A DNA stretch of 64,000 nt from Albidovulum sp. (lineage in GTDB: Bacteria > Pseudomonadota > Alphaproteobacteria > Rhodobacterales > Rhodobacteraceae), in assembly GCA_028823855.1 (NCBI GenBank), contig JAPPFL010000012.1, forward strand, positions 80,766 to 144,765, in the 5' to 3' direction. Position 1 is the first letter of the stretch. Each line of letters begins with the position of its first letter. The notes under the pieces were generated by a model. It was not told the DNA's origin. It searched no databases and saw only the letters and a program-made list of their open reading frames with translations. Position numbers and translations under genes: made by a program. This document shows positions 46,569-56,724 of this stretch, in pieces.

Positions 46569-47650
46569 GTGCGCCGTGCTAAGGCGCTTCTCTCTGGTGG
46601 GTGCGAATCCCACCCAGCAACTGTCGCTCCGGTTGGTAGCAGCCAGGGCGGTTCACGGAGGCAACGAAATGGACTGAAGCACTCTGGCAGAAGGGCCGCC
46701 CCGGGCGGCTCAGCGACCATGCAGGCCGGAACGCGCGTGAACGCCGAGCAGGCCTCGAAACGGTTGATGCGGAAGCCGACCCTCCTGAAGCAGGGGGAAG
46801 GCCGACGGCAGGACGAGAAGAGAGCGACGCGAGCATCGACCTGCTTCCGCCGGGGCAGTGGCGCCGGCATGCATGGAAGATGAGGGAAGAGGCAACACGG
46901 GAAGCCCTGTCGGTGGCGCGCGCGCCAACCGGAAATCCGCGAGGACCGGTCCGGGCCGGCAGGGTGGCGGACAGGCCCGCAGTACTGGAGACGCCGGGCA
47001 GCGCCGGTCGAGGGAAGGGGCCCGGCTTCGAGAACGGCATGGAAAGGAAGCAAGGCATGACCACTGGTCAACACCTAGCAGGGTCAATGAAGGTTCGGAA
47101 ATTCCAGACCATGCTCCATGCGAAAGCGAAGGAAGAACCCGACCGCCGCTTTCATGCCCTCGCCGACAAGGTCTGGCGAATGGATTTCCTGAACGAAGCT
47201 TGGGCCGGGGTGCACCGCAACGGCGGCTCCGCCGGGACCGACGGGGAGAGATTCACGGACATCGAGGCGCACGGCGCAGAGCGCTGGCTTGGGGAACTGT
47301 CGCGAGATCTGAGGGAAGGGACCTGCGCGCCGAAACCGGTGCGGCAGGCGCTGATCCCGAAGAAGCAGCCCGGCAAGCTCCGGCCATTGAGCATCCCCTG
47401 CATACGGGACCGGGTGGCGCAGACATCGGCCATGCTCGTGCTTGAGCCGATATTTGAGGCCGACCTGCAGCCGGAGCAGTACGCCTACCGGCCGGAGCGG
47501 AGCGCGAAAGACGCGGCGGGACGCGTCCACAGCCTCCTGAACACGGGGTACAACGAGGTGGTCGACTGCGACCTGTCCAACTACTTCGGCGAAATACCGC
47601 ATGCCGAACCGGTGAAGAGCGTCGCCCGTCGCGTCAGCGACGGCAGGATG
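46569..47650 (+). mobile_element. Group II intron, 3'-truncated
   Basis: The 5' end GTGCGCCGTGCTAAGGCG fits the GUGYG start, and the next 60 bases (GGTGGGTGCGAATCCCACC stem) match the 5' domain-I stems of bacterial group II introns. About 490 bases of structured leader precede the reverse-transcriptase gene. The RT frame loses similarity near 47650, before the YADD block. No domain V/VI is seen, so the intron cannot splice or move. Confidence 0.85.
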
Positions 47651-47752
47651 CTCGGTCTTGCCATCGGCGGCTTTGCGATCGGCGTCGGCCTCATGATGGC
47701 AAGGCGGTCATCGGCTCCAGATTTACCGAGAGACCGGAACGCAGGCATGTAA
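47057..47752 (+). pseudogene. Group II intron reverse transcriptase/maturase, truncated and fused
   Basis: From MTTGQHLAGSMKVRKFQTML. RT blocks 0-3 are good: NGGSAGTDGERFTDIEAHGA, PKKQPGKLRPLSIPCIRDRV, LEPIFEADLQPEQYAYRPER, and VDCDLSNYFGEIPHAE with the first catalytic Asp. After VARRVSDGRMLG the frame switches to unrelated LAIGGFAIGVGLMMARR and ends at 47752. The YADD, X, DNA-binding and endonuclease regions are absent. The tail is probably the 3' end of another gene. Confidence 0.85.
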
Positions 47753-47757
47753 AGAAC

Positions 47758-47787
47758 AAGGAAGGGCCGCCATGGCGTCCCTTCCTT
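47758..47787 (+). terminator. Strong hairpin, probable terminator
   Basis: AAGGAAGGG pairs with CCCTTCCTT over nine bases around an inner palindrome GCCATGGC, six bases after the stop at 47752. There is no long T run. An ATG inside the loop (47772) is open but is a poor start for the next gene. Confidence 0.45.
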
Positions 47788-47813
47788 CACTTCAGATAAA
47801 TGGGTACAAAACA

Positions 47814-48353
47814 ATGAGTTATTTCGAGGAAATGCATTTCGACAACACAACCTATGATCTTTCGCACCTTGACCCGTTCAAACTTGGAATCCGATTCGAC
47901 GGCAACGCCTACACGGCACTCGTCATGTTTTCCTGTCATTGCTTCACGGAGAAATTCGATGCCGCAAGGCATGACGTGCGGGCGGCTTACGAGCACGAAA
48001 ACGAAACAAGAGCATTCGATGAAGTCCGATACCGGCTTTCTCTTTCGCTTCCTAGCCTGTTCCGGAACCTCGGCAACCAGACCGTCTACCACACGCACAA
48101 AGAAAGCTTCTTCTTCATCAGGAACGAGAGGCTCCCGGATAGAGCAGACGGTATTCCATATGCGGTTTTCTTCAGAACGCACAGGGCGGAGGACAGGGAC
48201 GATGCCGACGTCATCGTAAGGGTAGTGTCAGCCTATGCAAAGCCCGGGATAACCCGCTTCGCGCGCCCTGTGAAATTCCCGCGGGTTATCGATTCGGCAG
48301 CCCGGAGAATACGTCTTAAGTTGGGACCACCTTGCAAGGTTAAGAGGCGCTAA
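47814..48353 (+). CDS. Hypothetical protein of unknown family
   Basis: 179 residues from MSYFEEMHFDNTTYDLSHLD. I chose this ATG because the in-frame 47772 lies in a terminator-like stem. The chain has a Cys/His patch (MFSCHCFTEKF), a central helix and VYHTHKESFFFIRNERLPDR, then YAVFFRTHRAEDRDDADVIV. It is intact and flanked by hairpins on both sides, so it looks like a self-contained unit. No function inferred. Confidence 0.55.
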   Translation: MSYFEEMHFDNTTYDLSHLDPFKLGIRFDGNAYTALVMFSCHCFTEKFDAARHDVRAAYEHENETRAFDEVRYRLSLSLPSLFRNLGNQTVYHTHKESFFFIRNERLPDRADGIPYAVFFRTHRAEDRDDADVIVRVVSAYAKPGITRFARPVKFPRVIDSAARRIRLKLGPPCKVKRR

Positions 48354-48362
48354 GAATGGAAA

Positions 48363-48380
48363 CAGGCTCCGAAGAGCCTG
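48363..48380 (+). terminator. Hairpin after the 47814-48353 gene
   Basis: CAGGCTC-CGAA-GAGCCTG is a perfect 7-bp stem with a tetraloop, nine bases past the stop. It lacks a T tract but sits where a terminator is expected. Confidence 0.5.
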
Positions 48381-48719
48381 AATCGCACGAGTCCGTCTTG
48401 CATCCCACCGGGAACCGCCGAAAGCGGTACGGCCGCCGTATTGTCCGGAAAACCGAACTCACTCGTTCATAGGCGACATAGACAATCTATGGCAGATTGA
48501 GACTGAGCGCAATATACTATTTGTTTTTGCTTAAAATTTTCTCCTGTTGTTTTTTCCCCCGTATTCACCACGACGAGAACCCGCGAGACTTGGTCCTCGA
48601 TGGCCGCCGCGATGCAGTAGCCGCCTTGCGCACAAAAGCCGACATGCCTGCAGATCTCTGTATGGGGCGAGCGATCGGGACCGAACACGGAATTCACCTT
48701 CTGCAGACGATTATGATTC

Positions 48720-49070
48720 AATACTGCCGGCGTGCCCGGGCCGGGCGATACCCTTGCCGTAATACGGATAGATCGCTTCGGCGGCCCGCGAGTTAGTGTT
48801 CCGTGTGTTCGCCGCAATCGCGCACTTCGAGCGGCAGCAGATATCCGAGCGCACGAAGGATGGCCTGCGCACCGCCAGAAAGCACGGCCGCACGCCCGGT
48901 CGGACGCCGCTTCATGCCGATACGGTCTGCGCTCTGCAGGAACTCGTGAACAACGGAACATCAGCGGCCAGGGCTGCGAAATACGTCGGGATAGGAAGAT
49001 CAACCGCATACAGGGCAATCCGGGAAACCCGTCCGCAGCGACCGTTCTTCCTCCGTTCCCCCATAGCCCA
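48720..49070 (+). pseudogene. Serine recombinase (resolvase/invertase) remnant
   Basis: One frame gives PGPGDTLAVIRIDRFG, the GDTLVVWRLDRLGR block of serine recombinases. After a frameshift, FAAIAHFERQQISERTKDGL-RTARKHGRTPGR continues the long helix. A C-terminal HTH follows (NNGTSAARAAKYVGIGRSTA-YRAIRE). The catalytic N-terminal Ser region is missing. Confidence 0.8.
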
Positions 49071-49404
49071 AGTTGGCAGTTTTGCAAAATGCCGTCCTGC
49101 AACCTCCTGAATCATATGCATTATTTTCAGGTCGGATTCCACCCTGTCCCTACATTTTCGAAGATTCTGTTGAATCCGGGCGGCGGGGCTAGGCGTCCAG
49201 CGCGCCTCGAGCGGCGAAGTCCAGGCTCGACGCCGGCGGCTCGCGATATCAGCACCTGCTCCGCGCCGGAACAGGGCCGCCTGCAGCGGCTCGGAGGCCT
49301 TCTGGAGCCGGTCGGCGATTCTGTAGAGCGTCTTTCGGGACAGGGCTCGCTCGTCGCCCTCCAGCCCCGGAAGCTCCGCCGCGCTGGTCTCGCGCAGTGC
49401 CAAA

Positions 49405-49760
49405 TTTCACCAATGTACCACCTTAATTTCATCCAAAGTAGCCGGTCAGTTTCACTCAAAGTAGCCACCTGACTTCAGCAAAGCAGCCACCCGGAGCGAA
49501 GCGACGCTATCACGGTGTATTCGGCAATCGGTTCTCCCTTTCCATGTTCGGTCTAGATCTATCTCCGCGAAAGCCCTTTCGCAAGGGTAGGCGGCGAGGC
49601 GCGGCTCCCCTCGATGCTCATTCGCCCGCCTTGGCCCTGTCGGCTCGCATCGACGCGCCGCGCAGGTCGAACCGGATCGCGCCCGTGGACAAGGCGGTCG
49701 AGCAACGCCCGGTGGTTGCGTACGCGCAGATTCCAATTATGTTACAAAGCAAACGATCTG
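49405..49760 (-). mobile_element. IS21-type element end with istB tail remnant
   Basis: Four imperfect direct repeats of the type TTTCA(C/T)CCAAAGTAGCC lie at about 49405-49492. Multiple repeats like GGCTACTTTGAGTGAAA are a hallmark of IS21 ends. Further inside, the minus strand reads NHRALLDRLVHGRDP, which resembles the IstB C-terminus (..A.LDRL.H..). The rest of IS21 is missing. Confidence 0.6.
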
Positions 49761-50436
49761 ATTGCCGAGATAGTTCGGCACCGGAACGGATAGGCTTCTC
49801 CGTCGAACTGCCCGGGATTTGGGATCAAAGTACAGGACGACGCGACGCGTAGGAGCGCGGATCGAACCATAAACGCCAAGGCGAATCTCGCGCTACCAAG
49901 GGCGCCTCCGCCATGTTGCAGGTGGATGCGGATGCCGGCGACAAGTCACGGTCGTCGGGGTCGGCGAACATTAGGGCGCCGGCGGCAGGTGCCAGCGCAC
50001 CGTCCCATCCAGGTCTTCGTCGACCTGCGCCTTTTGTTCCCGCTGATTGACTCCGGCAACCTGTCGTTTGCCCCCTTTCTCAACCGCGATCCGCTTGCAA
50101 GGGCGGTGGAACATTTCTACGTCCCTCATGACGTAGTTTGCGCTTAACACCTGCTTGTCGGCGTTAGTGTGGTTGCGAGAGTTTGAACGCTTATTTTGGA
50201 TGGCGAAAAAGCTGCTATTTCGTCGCCCGGTAGTGCGAATTTCGACCGCTAAGGCGAGAGTCGCTTTAGGATTTACCAGACAATCTGTTTTTGCGCCTTA
50301 GCGGGCAACCGCTCAATCGGCGCGAATTGTAGTTTGCGGTCGGCGCGCCATCGCCGCTTCGCCCGTACTTTCCTGCACCGCTTCATCGCTTAGTAGCGCC
50401 GCGACCCGAGACTGCCGATAGCAGTGAATTTGCGTT
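49760..50436. other. Stretch without a recognisable gene
   Basis: No coherent frame or motif. It lies between the IS21 remnant and the 3' end of the glutamate-synthase-like gene. Confidence 0.4.
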
Positions 50437-52227
50437 TTAATTCGCAGCTGCGTTAGGCTCGAGAATTTCCTGCACTTGCTCTTCGCGCTTGCCGGTGAAA
50501 GTTGCGATAGCCGACCGCGAATAGCCTTTCGCGGCAAGACGGCGAATCACTTCGGCGTGCGTCTTGTACATTTCATACAGCTCGGTTACATCTTCGGCCC
50601 AAATTCCGTCGCTAGCCGTCGCCCTTTCCAGCCCCGCTCCCGGGCGGTCCTCGCCTGCATACTCCGGCAGGACTTCGGGGCGCGGATACAAGACGCTCAT
50701 CGGAACGGACTTTCCGCTGCTTTGGACAATTCGCACGTGCTCGCGTTTCATCAGCCGAGGCCGAACAACGCCGCACGAATGCGAAATCATTTGAACTTCG
50801 TAAACTATTTTCTTGCAGTAGCTTGCGACTTTGACCGCCTTGTCGGCAGGGTTGAGGCCCTTCTGGAGTCTGGGATTATGGGTGGTTATCCCCGTCGGGC
50901 ATGTATTCTTATTGCACTTTAACGATTGAATGCAGCCAAGCGAAAACATAAATCCCCGCGCCGATACGACGAAGTCCGCGCCCGTCGCAATCGCCCACGC
51001 GACTTCGGACGGCGTTACTAGCTTTCCGGAAGCTATAAGCCTTATTCGATCGCGAAGCGCGAATTTGTGCAGCACGTCGGATGCCAACGGCAGCGCCTCC
51101 TTGATCGGAAGACCGACATTGTCCATCAGGGGCATAGGAGCAGCACCGGTTCCGCCGTCTCCGCTGTCCACCGTGATGAAATCGGGAGCGCGCTCGATCC
51201 CGCGCGCGTGCACCTCTCTGCAGATCTCTTCAAGCCAGTCGAAACTTCCGAACACGGATTTGAAACCCGTCGGCTTGCCCGTCACTTCGCGAATATGTTC
51301 AAGCAGGTCCAAGAGTTCGACCACACTGCTAATTTCGGGATGCCGATTGGGCGAAATCGAATCCTCGCCGGCGCGAATTCCTCGAATTTTCGCAATTTCT
51401 TCCGTAACTTTTGCGCCTGGAAGGATGCCGCCCTTGCCGGGTTTGGCTCCCTGGCTGAGCTTGAGTTCGAACATGCGCACGCTCTCGTAGGCGGAAACCT
51501 CTTTCAGCCTCTCATCGCTTAAGCCGCCATTTTCGTCCCGCACCCCGTATTTTGCCGTTCCGATTTGAAACACGATGTCGCAGCCGCCTTCCAGGTGGTG
51601 AAGCGACAGGCCGCCTTCGCCCGTATTCATCCAGCATCCGGCGAGCTTGGCGCCATTCGAGAGAGCCCTGACCGCCGGCGTTGACAGTGCGCCGTAGCTC
51701 ATGCCCGAAATATTGAAGAACGACGGCGCGTTGTAAGGATGCTTGCAGTACGGCCCGATCCGCATCGGGATCATGTCCACGGCATCTTGCGTCAGCGTGG
51801 GAAACGGGCAATTGACAAAAATCGCCGTTCCCGCCGGAGTCAGATTTTTGGTGGAGCCAAAAGCAACAGTATTGTCGTAGTCCTGCGCTGAACGATTAAC
51901 CCACTCCCGTTCGGCTCGGTTGAACGGCATCTCCTCTCGGTCCATAGCGAAAAAATACTGCCGGAAGAACTCACCGAGCATCGTAAACAGGTAGCGGAAC
52001 CGGCCCAGTACGGGATAATTTCTTCTGATTGCGTCCTGGGTCTGGCTAATATCGATAACAAACAAAACCATGGCCGTGGCGACACCCAAGCCGATGAAGA
52101 AGATAAAGAGCGCAGAAAGAAACTGCAGACTTCCGAACAATATATTCTCTATTAGCAGTGCAACCTCCCGAATTTCCGCAAATAATCGATTTGTCGGCGC
52201 GCCAGCGGCTGATCGGGTATGCGGCAA
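50437..52227 (-). CDS. Membrane-anchored FMN-binding glutamate synthase-like protein
   Basis: 596 residues. A hydrophobic N-terminal segment (LQFLSALFIFFIGLGVATAM, continuing VLFVID) precedes a GltB-type FMN domain: NISGMSYGALSTPAVRALSN, TGEGGLSLHH, LSQGAKPGKGGILPGAKVTE, TVDSGDGGTGAAPMPLMDNV and a Cys triad in GCIQSLKCNKNTCPTGITTH for an iron-sulfur cluster. The glutaminase half is absent, so it may use free ammonia or have another redox role. The ATG at 52227 may be too early; the conserved part begins about residue 27. Confidence 0.9.
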   Translation of the reverse strand: MPHTRSAAGAPTNRLFAEIREVALLIENILFGSLQFLSALFIFFIGLGVATAMVLFVIDISQTQDAIRRNYPVLGRFRYLFTMLGEFFRQYFFAMDREEMPFNRAEREWVNRSAQDYDNTVAFGSTKNLTPAGTAIFVNCPFPTLTQDAVDMIPMRIGPYCKHPYNAPSFFNISGMSYGALSTPAVRALSNGAKLAGCWMNTGEGGLSLHHLEGGCDIVFQIGTAKYGVRDENGGLSDERLKEVSAYESVRMFELKLSQGAKPGKGGILPGAKVTEEIAKIRGIRAGEDSISPNRHPEISSVVELLDLLEHIREVTGKPTGFKSVFGSFDWLEEICREVHARGIERAPDFITVDSGDGGTGAAPMPLMDNVGLPIKEALPLASDVLHKFALRDRIRLIASGKLVTPSEVAWAIATGADFVVSARGFMFSLGCIQSLKCNKNTCPTGITTHNPRLQKGLNPADKAVKVASYCKKIVYEVQMISHSCGVVRPRLMKREHVRIVQSSGKSVPMSVLYPRPEVLPEYAGEDRPGAGLERATASDGIWAEDVTELYEMYKTHAEVIRRLAAKGYSRSAIATFTGKREEQVQEILEPNAAAN

Positions 52228-52789
52228 TATTTCGGGACCGAAGTCGACGAAGAACTCGGCCCGAACCGCTTTATGCCCTGATCGCAGTTTGTCGCATGTA
52301 GGTCAGGCGCATTCAACCAGTTTTCGGTCCCGCAATAAAGCGTAGTTCACGTTTTTTTGGTACTGCAGGCTACTAAATTAGTTCGCGCATTTCTCGATTG
52401 CGAAGTGCGAAACCGGATTCTTTCAGGATTCCGAAGATGTATCGAAGCAACTGAGTCTCTGCATTCGGTAGCTAATTCGCGTGGCTTGCATTTGAAGCAG
52501 CCGTATTTTTCAAACTCGCGCGCGTAGAGTCTTGTTTTTGTTCATACTGTTGGCGCGGTGGAATTTTGCGACGCCGCAATTCGGCGTAGGCGGCGTATGA
52601 ACCCCGAGGTTGTTCCTTTCGGTGTGATGATGATTCACCGATTTCTGCACCTCTTCGCCAAGAGATATACTAAGCCACTCAATTGATTTGGCGATATGCG
52701 AATTTTTCCCGGCAGCGTCTTCTCCCGGGAATACGGAGCCCTCTAAACAAGGATTCAAGGCAGATTTCAATTGGGTCCGGAGGGGCGGA
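52228..52789. other. Stretch without a recognisable gene
   Basis: Upstream region of the glutamate-synthase-like gene and of the IS630 relic. No motif, RNA or repeat identified by eye. Confidence 0.4.
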
Positions 52790-53464
52790 AGTCGATGGAG
52801 GATTTCCGGCTTCGCGCGAGCGCGAGGGAATGCCGGAAATTGCGAGGATGCGCGAGGGCGGCAATCTTGCCGGGGCGCGCGTATTGGCGATCCTGGATCT
52901 GGACGACGGCAGGACCCCCGCCTATGATTCGGAGGCGCTGTACGCTAGCGAGAACGCCGTCCGCGAGTGGCGGCAGGCCTGAGCGCGGTAGGGAATCGAT
53001 CGCGTGGCGGGCTATTCGCAGCGCGTGGACCTTGTCTCGCGGGCGCAGGAAGAGAAGCCGAAGGCCATCTTCGTCCTATGGCTGCCACGCATCGCGATCG
53101 CGTTTCGCGCCTGGGACCTGTAGGAATACGGCGTCGCCTACTCCCGGCAGGGCGCGTGCAAGCCGGTGCGCCGCCTCGGCTTTGTCTTCGTCAAGCGGCA
53201 GCCCATCCCCAATTTGGCCGACGAGCGGCCCGGCGAGGCTTCTTCAAGCTCTACGAGGGGATCATGAACGGCCTTGGGCGAGGCGAGAGCGTCGTCTTCG
53301 CCGACGCGGCGCATATTCGGCATTGCGGGGCCTTCCGGAAATTTGCCTAGGCGATCTTTGGGTTCTTCGACAGAACGCCGCCCGACTAACCGCGAGTCGC
53401 TAATCGACGCGATCACGGACGATTGCCGGGTGACTTCGCGCGGCGACCGCCTTGTCGTCGGCTA
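52790..53464 (+). pseudogene. IS630 family transposase, degenerate
   Basis: Blocks in three frames: ARVLAILDLDDGRTPAYDSE with ENAVREWRQA (HTH head), EYGVAYSRQGACKPVRRLGF (linker helix), FVKRQPIPN, FKLYEGIMNGLGRGESVVFA-DAAHIRH (first catalytic Asp of the DDE core), and DAITDDCRVTSRGDRLVV. Several stops and frameshifts intervene. The second and third acidic residues are not visible. Confidence 0.75.
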
Positions 53465-54848
53465 AACTGGGCGTGATCGAAAGTCGCGAAACACCCGCCG
53501 ATTCGGTTGCGGGAGTATAATTCCCAAAATTTACGGCAAGATTGAAAGTGATCATGGTGTTTGCGGCGACTAAAACCGAAATTCACCGCATCGGGAGCGG
53601 CGAATATGCCATTTATTCAACGGCAGCCAAACTGGCCGGGTTTTATCTGGGACGAAAACTAACTGACACGAAAACTGGCCAACATACGATACGCGCAAGG
53701 CCGGACCGTGGGTCGAACGCAGGCTCTTGGCTTCGAATTTCGGAAGGAGGCAAGCCTTGCTGCACTAACCGAATAAATTGTATAATCTTCTGCCATTGAG
53801 GGCGAACATCCAGGCATGGCTGAGGTGCGATCATTCGTCGCACGCCACCTTGGCCTCGACTTTGGCGGCTGGTTCCCGCAAGCCGAGACGCGGACGGAAA
53901 CGTCGAGATGATGCTCGACGCAACTCGGAATTTCACTTTGACCCTGACATTGGAGCGCCTGTTCGACTGGCACGCGGCATTGTTCCCGACAGGCCGTAGC
54001 GGAATGAGGCGCATCACGGTCGGTGCCGGTCTCCGAGCGCCGGCAAACCTGCCGCGCCGCCGCCCGAGCCCAGAGGTCCTCGCTCGGGACGGGTTAGGCT
54101 GCGCCGCCCGTCAACGCCTAATTGACGTCATCCGCCAGCCGGGAGGACTTCGCATTTATTCCCGACGCCCGGCTATTGAGGCGATCCTTGACGGTAAGGG
54201 GTCTTTGCATCCGGCCCGTCTTCCTCGCCTTCCGGACTTTCGCCCCTGTGCTTTTGAGTATTGCCGCCTTCATTTCGTCGGCAGCCCCGGTGCGCGAACC
54301 TCGGTAAATCGGCACCGGCCGTCGGGCAGAAAGGAGGCGCTTGGCAACTCCGCCCGCCCCGCCAACCAGATTCACGCAAGTGTCCCATTTCGTCGCTCGG
54401 TCCGTTCGCTCACGCTACGATCCTGACCTTTGCTCGCCGCCCTGCCCGACCGGACATCAGCGGTTTCCCGCCTCGGTCCACAGCGGCTTACTACTTCCGG
54501 GCACGCCGAGCGAAGGTCTCTCCGAATCCAGCGGGATGTGCTACGGTGCCAAAGTTGGAATTGCGCCGACGGGACTTTTACCCGCTAGTACAGCAGCTAG
54601 TCTCGCTGCACCTTTCCCCCGGGACTCTTGTCGACTTTACGATCGCCAGCTAGCCTGGCGCACATTGTTCAAATGAACAGTCGACAGTTGCCTTGCAGTG
54701 CGAAGCCATGGAAAATATCGGTTTGTTCCGAAGCTAAAATCAACTGACCGGTCGGACGGAGGAGAAAAATTTTCAGACTTTTCAAAACATCGTTTCGGTT
54801 TCTACGCAACTATTTTTTTGGCAATGTCGACGCTTCACCGTTCCAGAT
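53465..54848. other. Gene-poor stretch before the ABC transporter
   Basis: No recognised gene in about 1.4 kb. A frame at 53542-53799 and several Arg-rich overlapping frames lack motifs. GGGAGTATAATTCCC at about 53513-53527 is a small palindromic sequence that resembles a decayed IS1595-type end, without a partner. Confidence 0.4.
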
Positions 54849-55850
54849 TTAGTCTTGGATACGAAATCCGTTTCGAAACCTGTGCAAATGTTCTGCTGGC
54901 AGAGTCAGATGCACGGTTGAACCGATGTCTAGTACTCTGTTGCCTTCCGCTCGTACCGTAATCTGACCGTAGTCGTCGTGATGCACATAGATAATCGTAT
55001 CGGAGCCAAGTTGCTCTGCGTGCCGAATCCTTCCTGTCAGGTCGCCATCGTCGTCTCTAAGACCAATATGCTCGGGCCTAACGCCCAGAGCGTCGCAATC
55101 GTGTTGAGACGCAATGGACCCTTCGAAAAAATTCATGCTCGGAGCGCCAATAAATCCAGCGACGAAGCGGGTCTTCGGAGCAATGTATAGCTCCATCGGC
55201 ATGCCTTGCTGTTCAATCCTGCCGTTGTTGAGAACTACGATTTGATCGGCCATCGTCATGGCTTCGACCTGATCATGCGTTACATAAATCATGGTGGCGC
55301 CGATCTTGGAGTGAAGCTCGGCAAGCTCGACCCGCATCTGGCCCCTGAGCGATGCGTCCAGATTCGATAGCGGCTCGTCAAAAAGAAACACCTGCGGGTC
55401 TCTGGTAATCGCGCGACCGATCGCCACGCGCTGTCTTTGCCCGCCGGAAAGTTGCTTCGGTTTTCTGTCGAGCAGATGCTCGAGCCGAAGGATCGCAGCG
55501 GCCTCTCCAACGCGTTTGTTTATTTCCGCTTTAGGCCTTTTCGCCAGAATCATCCCGAAGCCTATATTCTCCGCAACGGTCATGTGGGGGTAAAGCGCAT
55601 AGGATTGGAATACCATTGCGATTCCGCGTTGCGACGGTTCCCGGTAGGTCACGTCCCGGTCGTTGATTTTGATCGTGCCCGAGGAGACGTCTTCCAGCCC
55701 GGCGATCATGCGCAGGATCGTCGATTTGCCGCAGCCGGACGGCCCTACCAGTACTGTAAAGGAGCCGTCGGGTATCGCGAGGGAAAGGTCGGGTATTACT
55801 TCTGCGCTTCCGAACGACTTCCGGACCGACTTGAGCAAGACTTGACCCAA
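54849..55850 (-). CDS. Sugar ABC transporter ATPase (UgpC/MalK-type)
   Basis: 333 residues. Walker A GPSGCGKS at about 36-43, signature LSGGQRQRVAIGRAI, Walker B VFLFDEPLSNLD, the H-loop in MIYVTHDQVEAMTMA, and a C-terminal OB-fold regulatory domain (GVRPEHIGL). This is the CUT1 ATPase that drives oligosaccharide or glycerol-phosphate importers. It starts four bases after the permease gene and completes the four-gene importer. Confidence 0.95.
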   Translation of the reverse strand: MGQVLLKSVRKSFGSAEVIPDLSLAIPDGSFTVLVGPSGCGKSTILRMIAGLEDVSSGTIKINDRDVTYREPSQRGIAMVFQSYALYPHMTVAENIGFGMILAKRPKAEINKRVGEAAAILRLEHLLDRKPKQLSGGQRQRVAIGRAITRDPQVFLFDEPLSNLDASLRGQMRVELAELHSKIGATMIYVTHDQVEAMTMADQIVVLNNGRIEQQGMPMELYIAPKTRFVAGFIGAPSMNFFEGSIASQHDCDALGVRPEHIGLRDDDGDLTGRIRHAEQLGSDTIIYVHHDDYGQITVRAEGNRVLDIGSTVHLTLPAEHLHRFRNGFRIQD

Positions 55851-55854
55851 TGGA

Positions 55855-56724
55855 TTACCCCTTTATTCCGGTACTGGCGATCGACGCGATAAAGGCCTTT
55901 TGGAGAACCAGATAGAAAGCAAGCACGGGAACCGTTATGATCGTCAAATAGGCCATGATCTCGCCCCACGCGGTGTTTAGCTGGAAAAAATACTGCAGCC
56001 CCAGCATGACAGGGCGATAACTCTCCTCCTGCACAACCATAATGGGCCAGAGCAGCTGGTTGTTATACATCATCAGGAATTTCAAAATCGCGGCGGTCGC
56101 GAGGACGGGTCCGGAAAGCGGCATCACGACTCGGCGATAGACCTGGAACCACGTAGCCCCGTCGATTCTCGCCGCTTCGACCAACTCTTTCGGAAGATCC
56201 TTGAAATACTGTACAAACAGGAAAATGGTGAGAGCGTCCGCTATAAAGGGTACGATTTGCACCTGGTAGCTGTTGAGCCAGCTTGTCTTGAACCCGTCCA
56301 GTCCAATCCAAGGCAGGTTGTTTACGATCAAAAGCAGCGGAACGGCAATCGTCTCGAATGGAACAATAAATGTGGCGAGAACCGCCGCCATCAGAACACT
56401 TCTCCCGACCCACTGCAAAAAGACGAACGAGAAGGCCGCTAGAGATGCCAGAAGCAGCGAAACGCATACCGTAACCGCCGTTATGAATACCGAGTTTAAA
56501 ATAAAAAGCCCGATCGGCGCGCGCTGGAACGCCTTTGCATAGTTGTCGAACGACAGGTCACCGACGGGCAGGAAAGCCCTCAGGGATGCGCTGTCTCGGA
56601 GAAGCTGCAAATCGGATTTGAACGACGACATGACCATGAAAACCACGGGAAACACGAAAACCAGGGCAATCCACGCCAGCAGAAGATAGTCAAGCGAAAG
56701 TTTCGCCAGGCGTTGAGCCGGCAT
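55855..56724 (-). CDS. Sugar ABC transporter permease (MalG-type)
   Basis: 289 residues from MPAQRLAKLSLDYLLLAWIA. The ATG overlaps the upstream stop (TGATG); the frame stays open far upstream but that is a shadow. Six membrane segments and the EAA loop (ELVEAARIDGATWFQVYRRV) place it in the CUT1 permease family. The chain ends STGIKG, typical of MalG-like subunits. Confidence 0.93.
   Translation of the reverse strand: MPAQRLAKLSLDYLLLAWIALVFVFPVVFMVMSSFKSDLQLLRDSASLRAFLPVGDLSFDNYAKAFQRAPIGLFILNSVFITAVTVCVSLLLASLAAFSFVFLQWVGRSVLMAAVLATFIVPFETIAVPLLLIVNNLPWIGLDGFKTSWLNSYQVQIVPFIADALTIFLFVQYFKDLPKELVEAARIDGATWFQVYRRVVMPLSGPVLATAAILKFLMMYNNQLLWPIMVVQEESYRPVMLGLQYFFQLNTAWGEIMAYLTIITVPVLAFYLVLQKAFIASIASTGIKG

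Noticed and set aside
46598..46620. tRNA T-arm-like sequence GGTGGGTGCGAATCCCACC
   Set aside because: It lies 30 bases inside the group II intron 5' end and matches an intron domain-I stem; no acceptor or anticodon arm surrounds it.
53513..53537. Possible IS1595-type right end (TATAATTCCC)
   Set aside because: No partner end and no 8-bp duplication found; could be a chance palindrome GGGA..TCCC.
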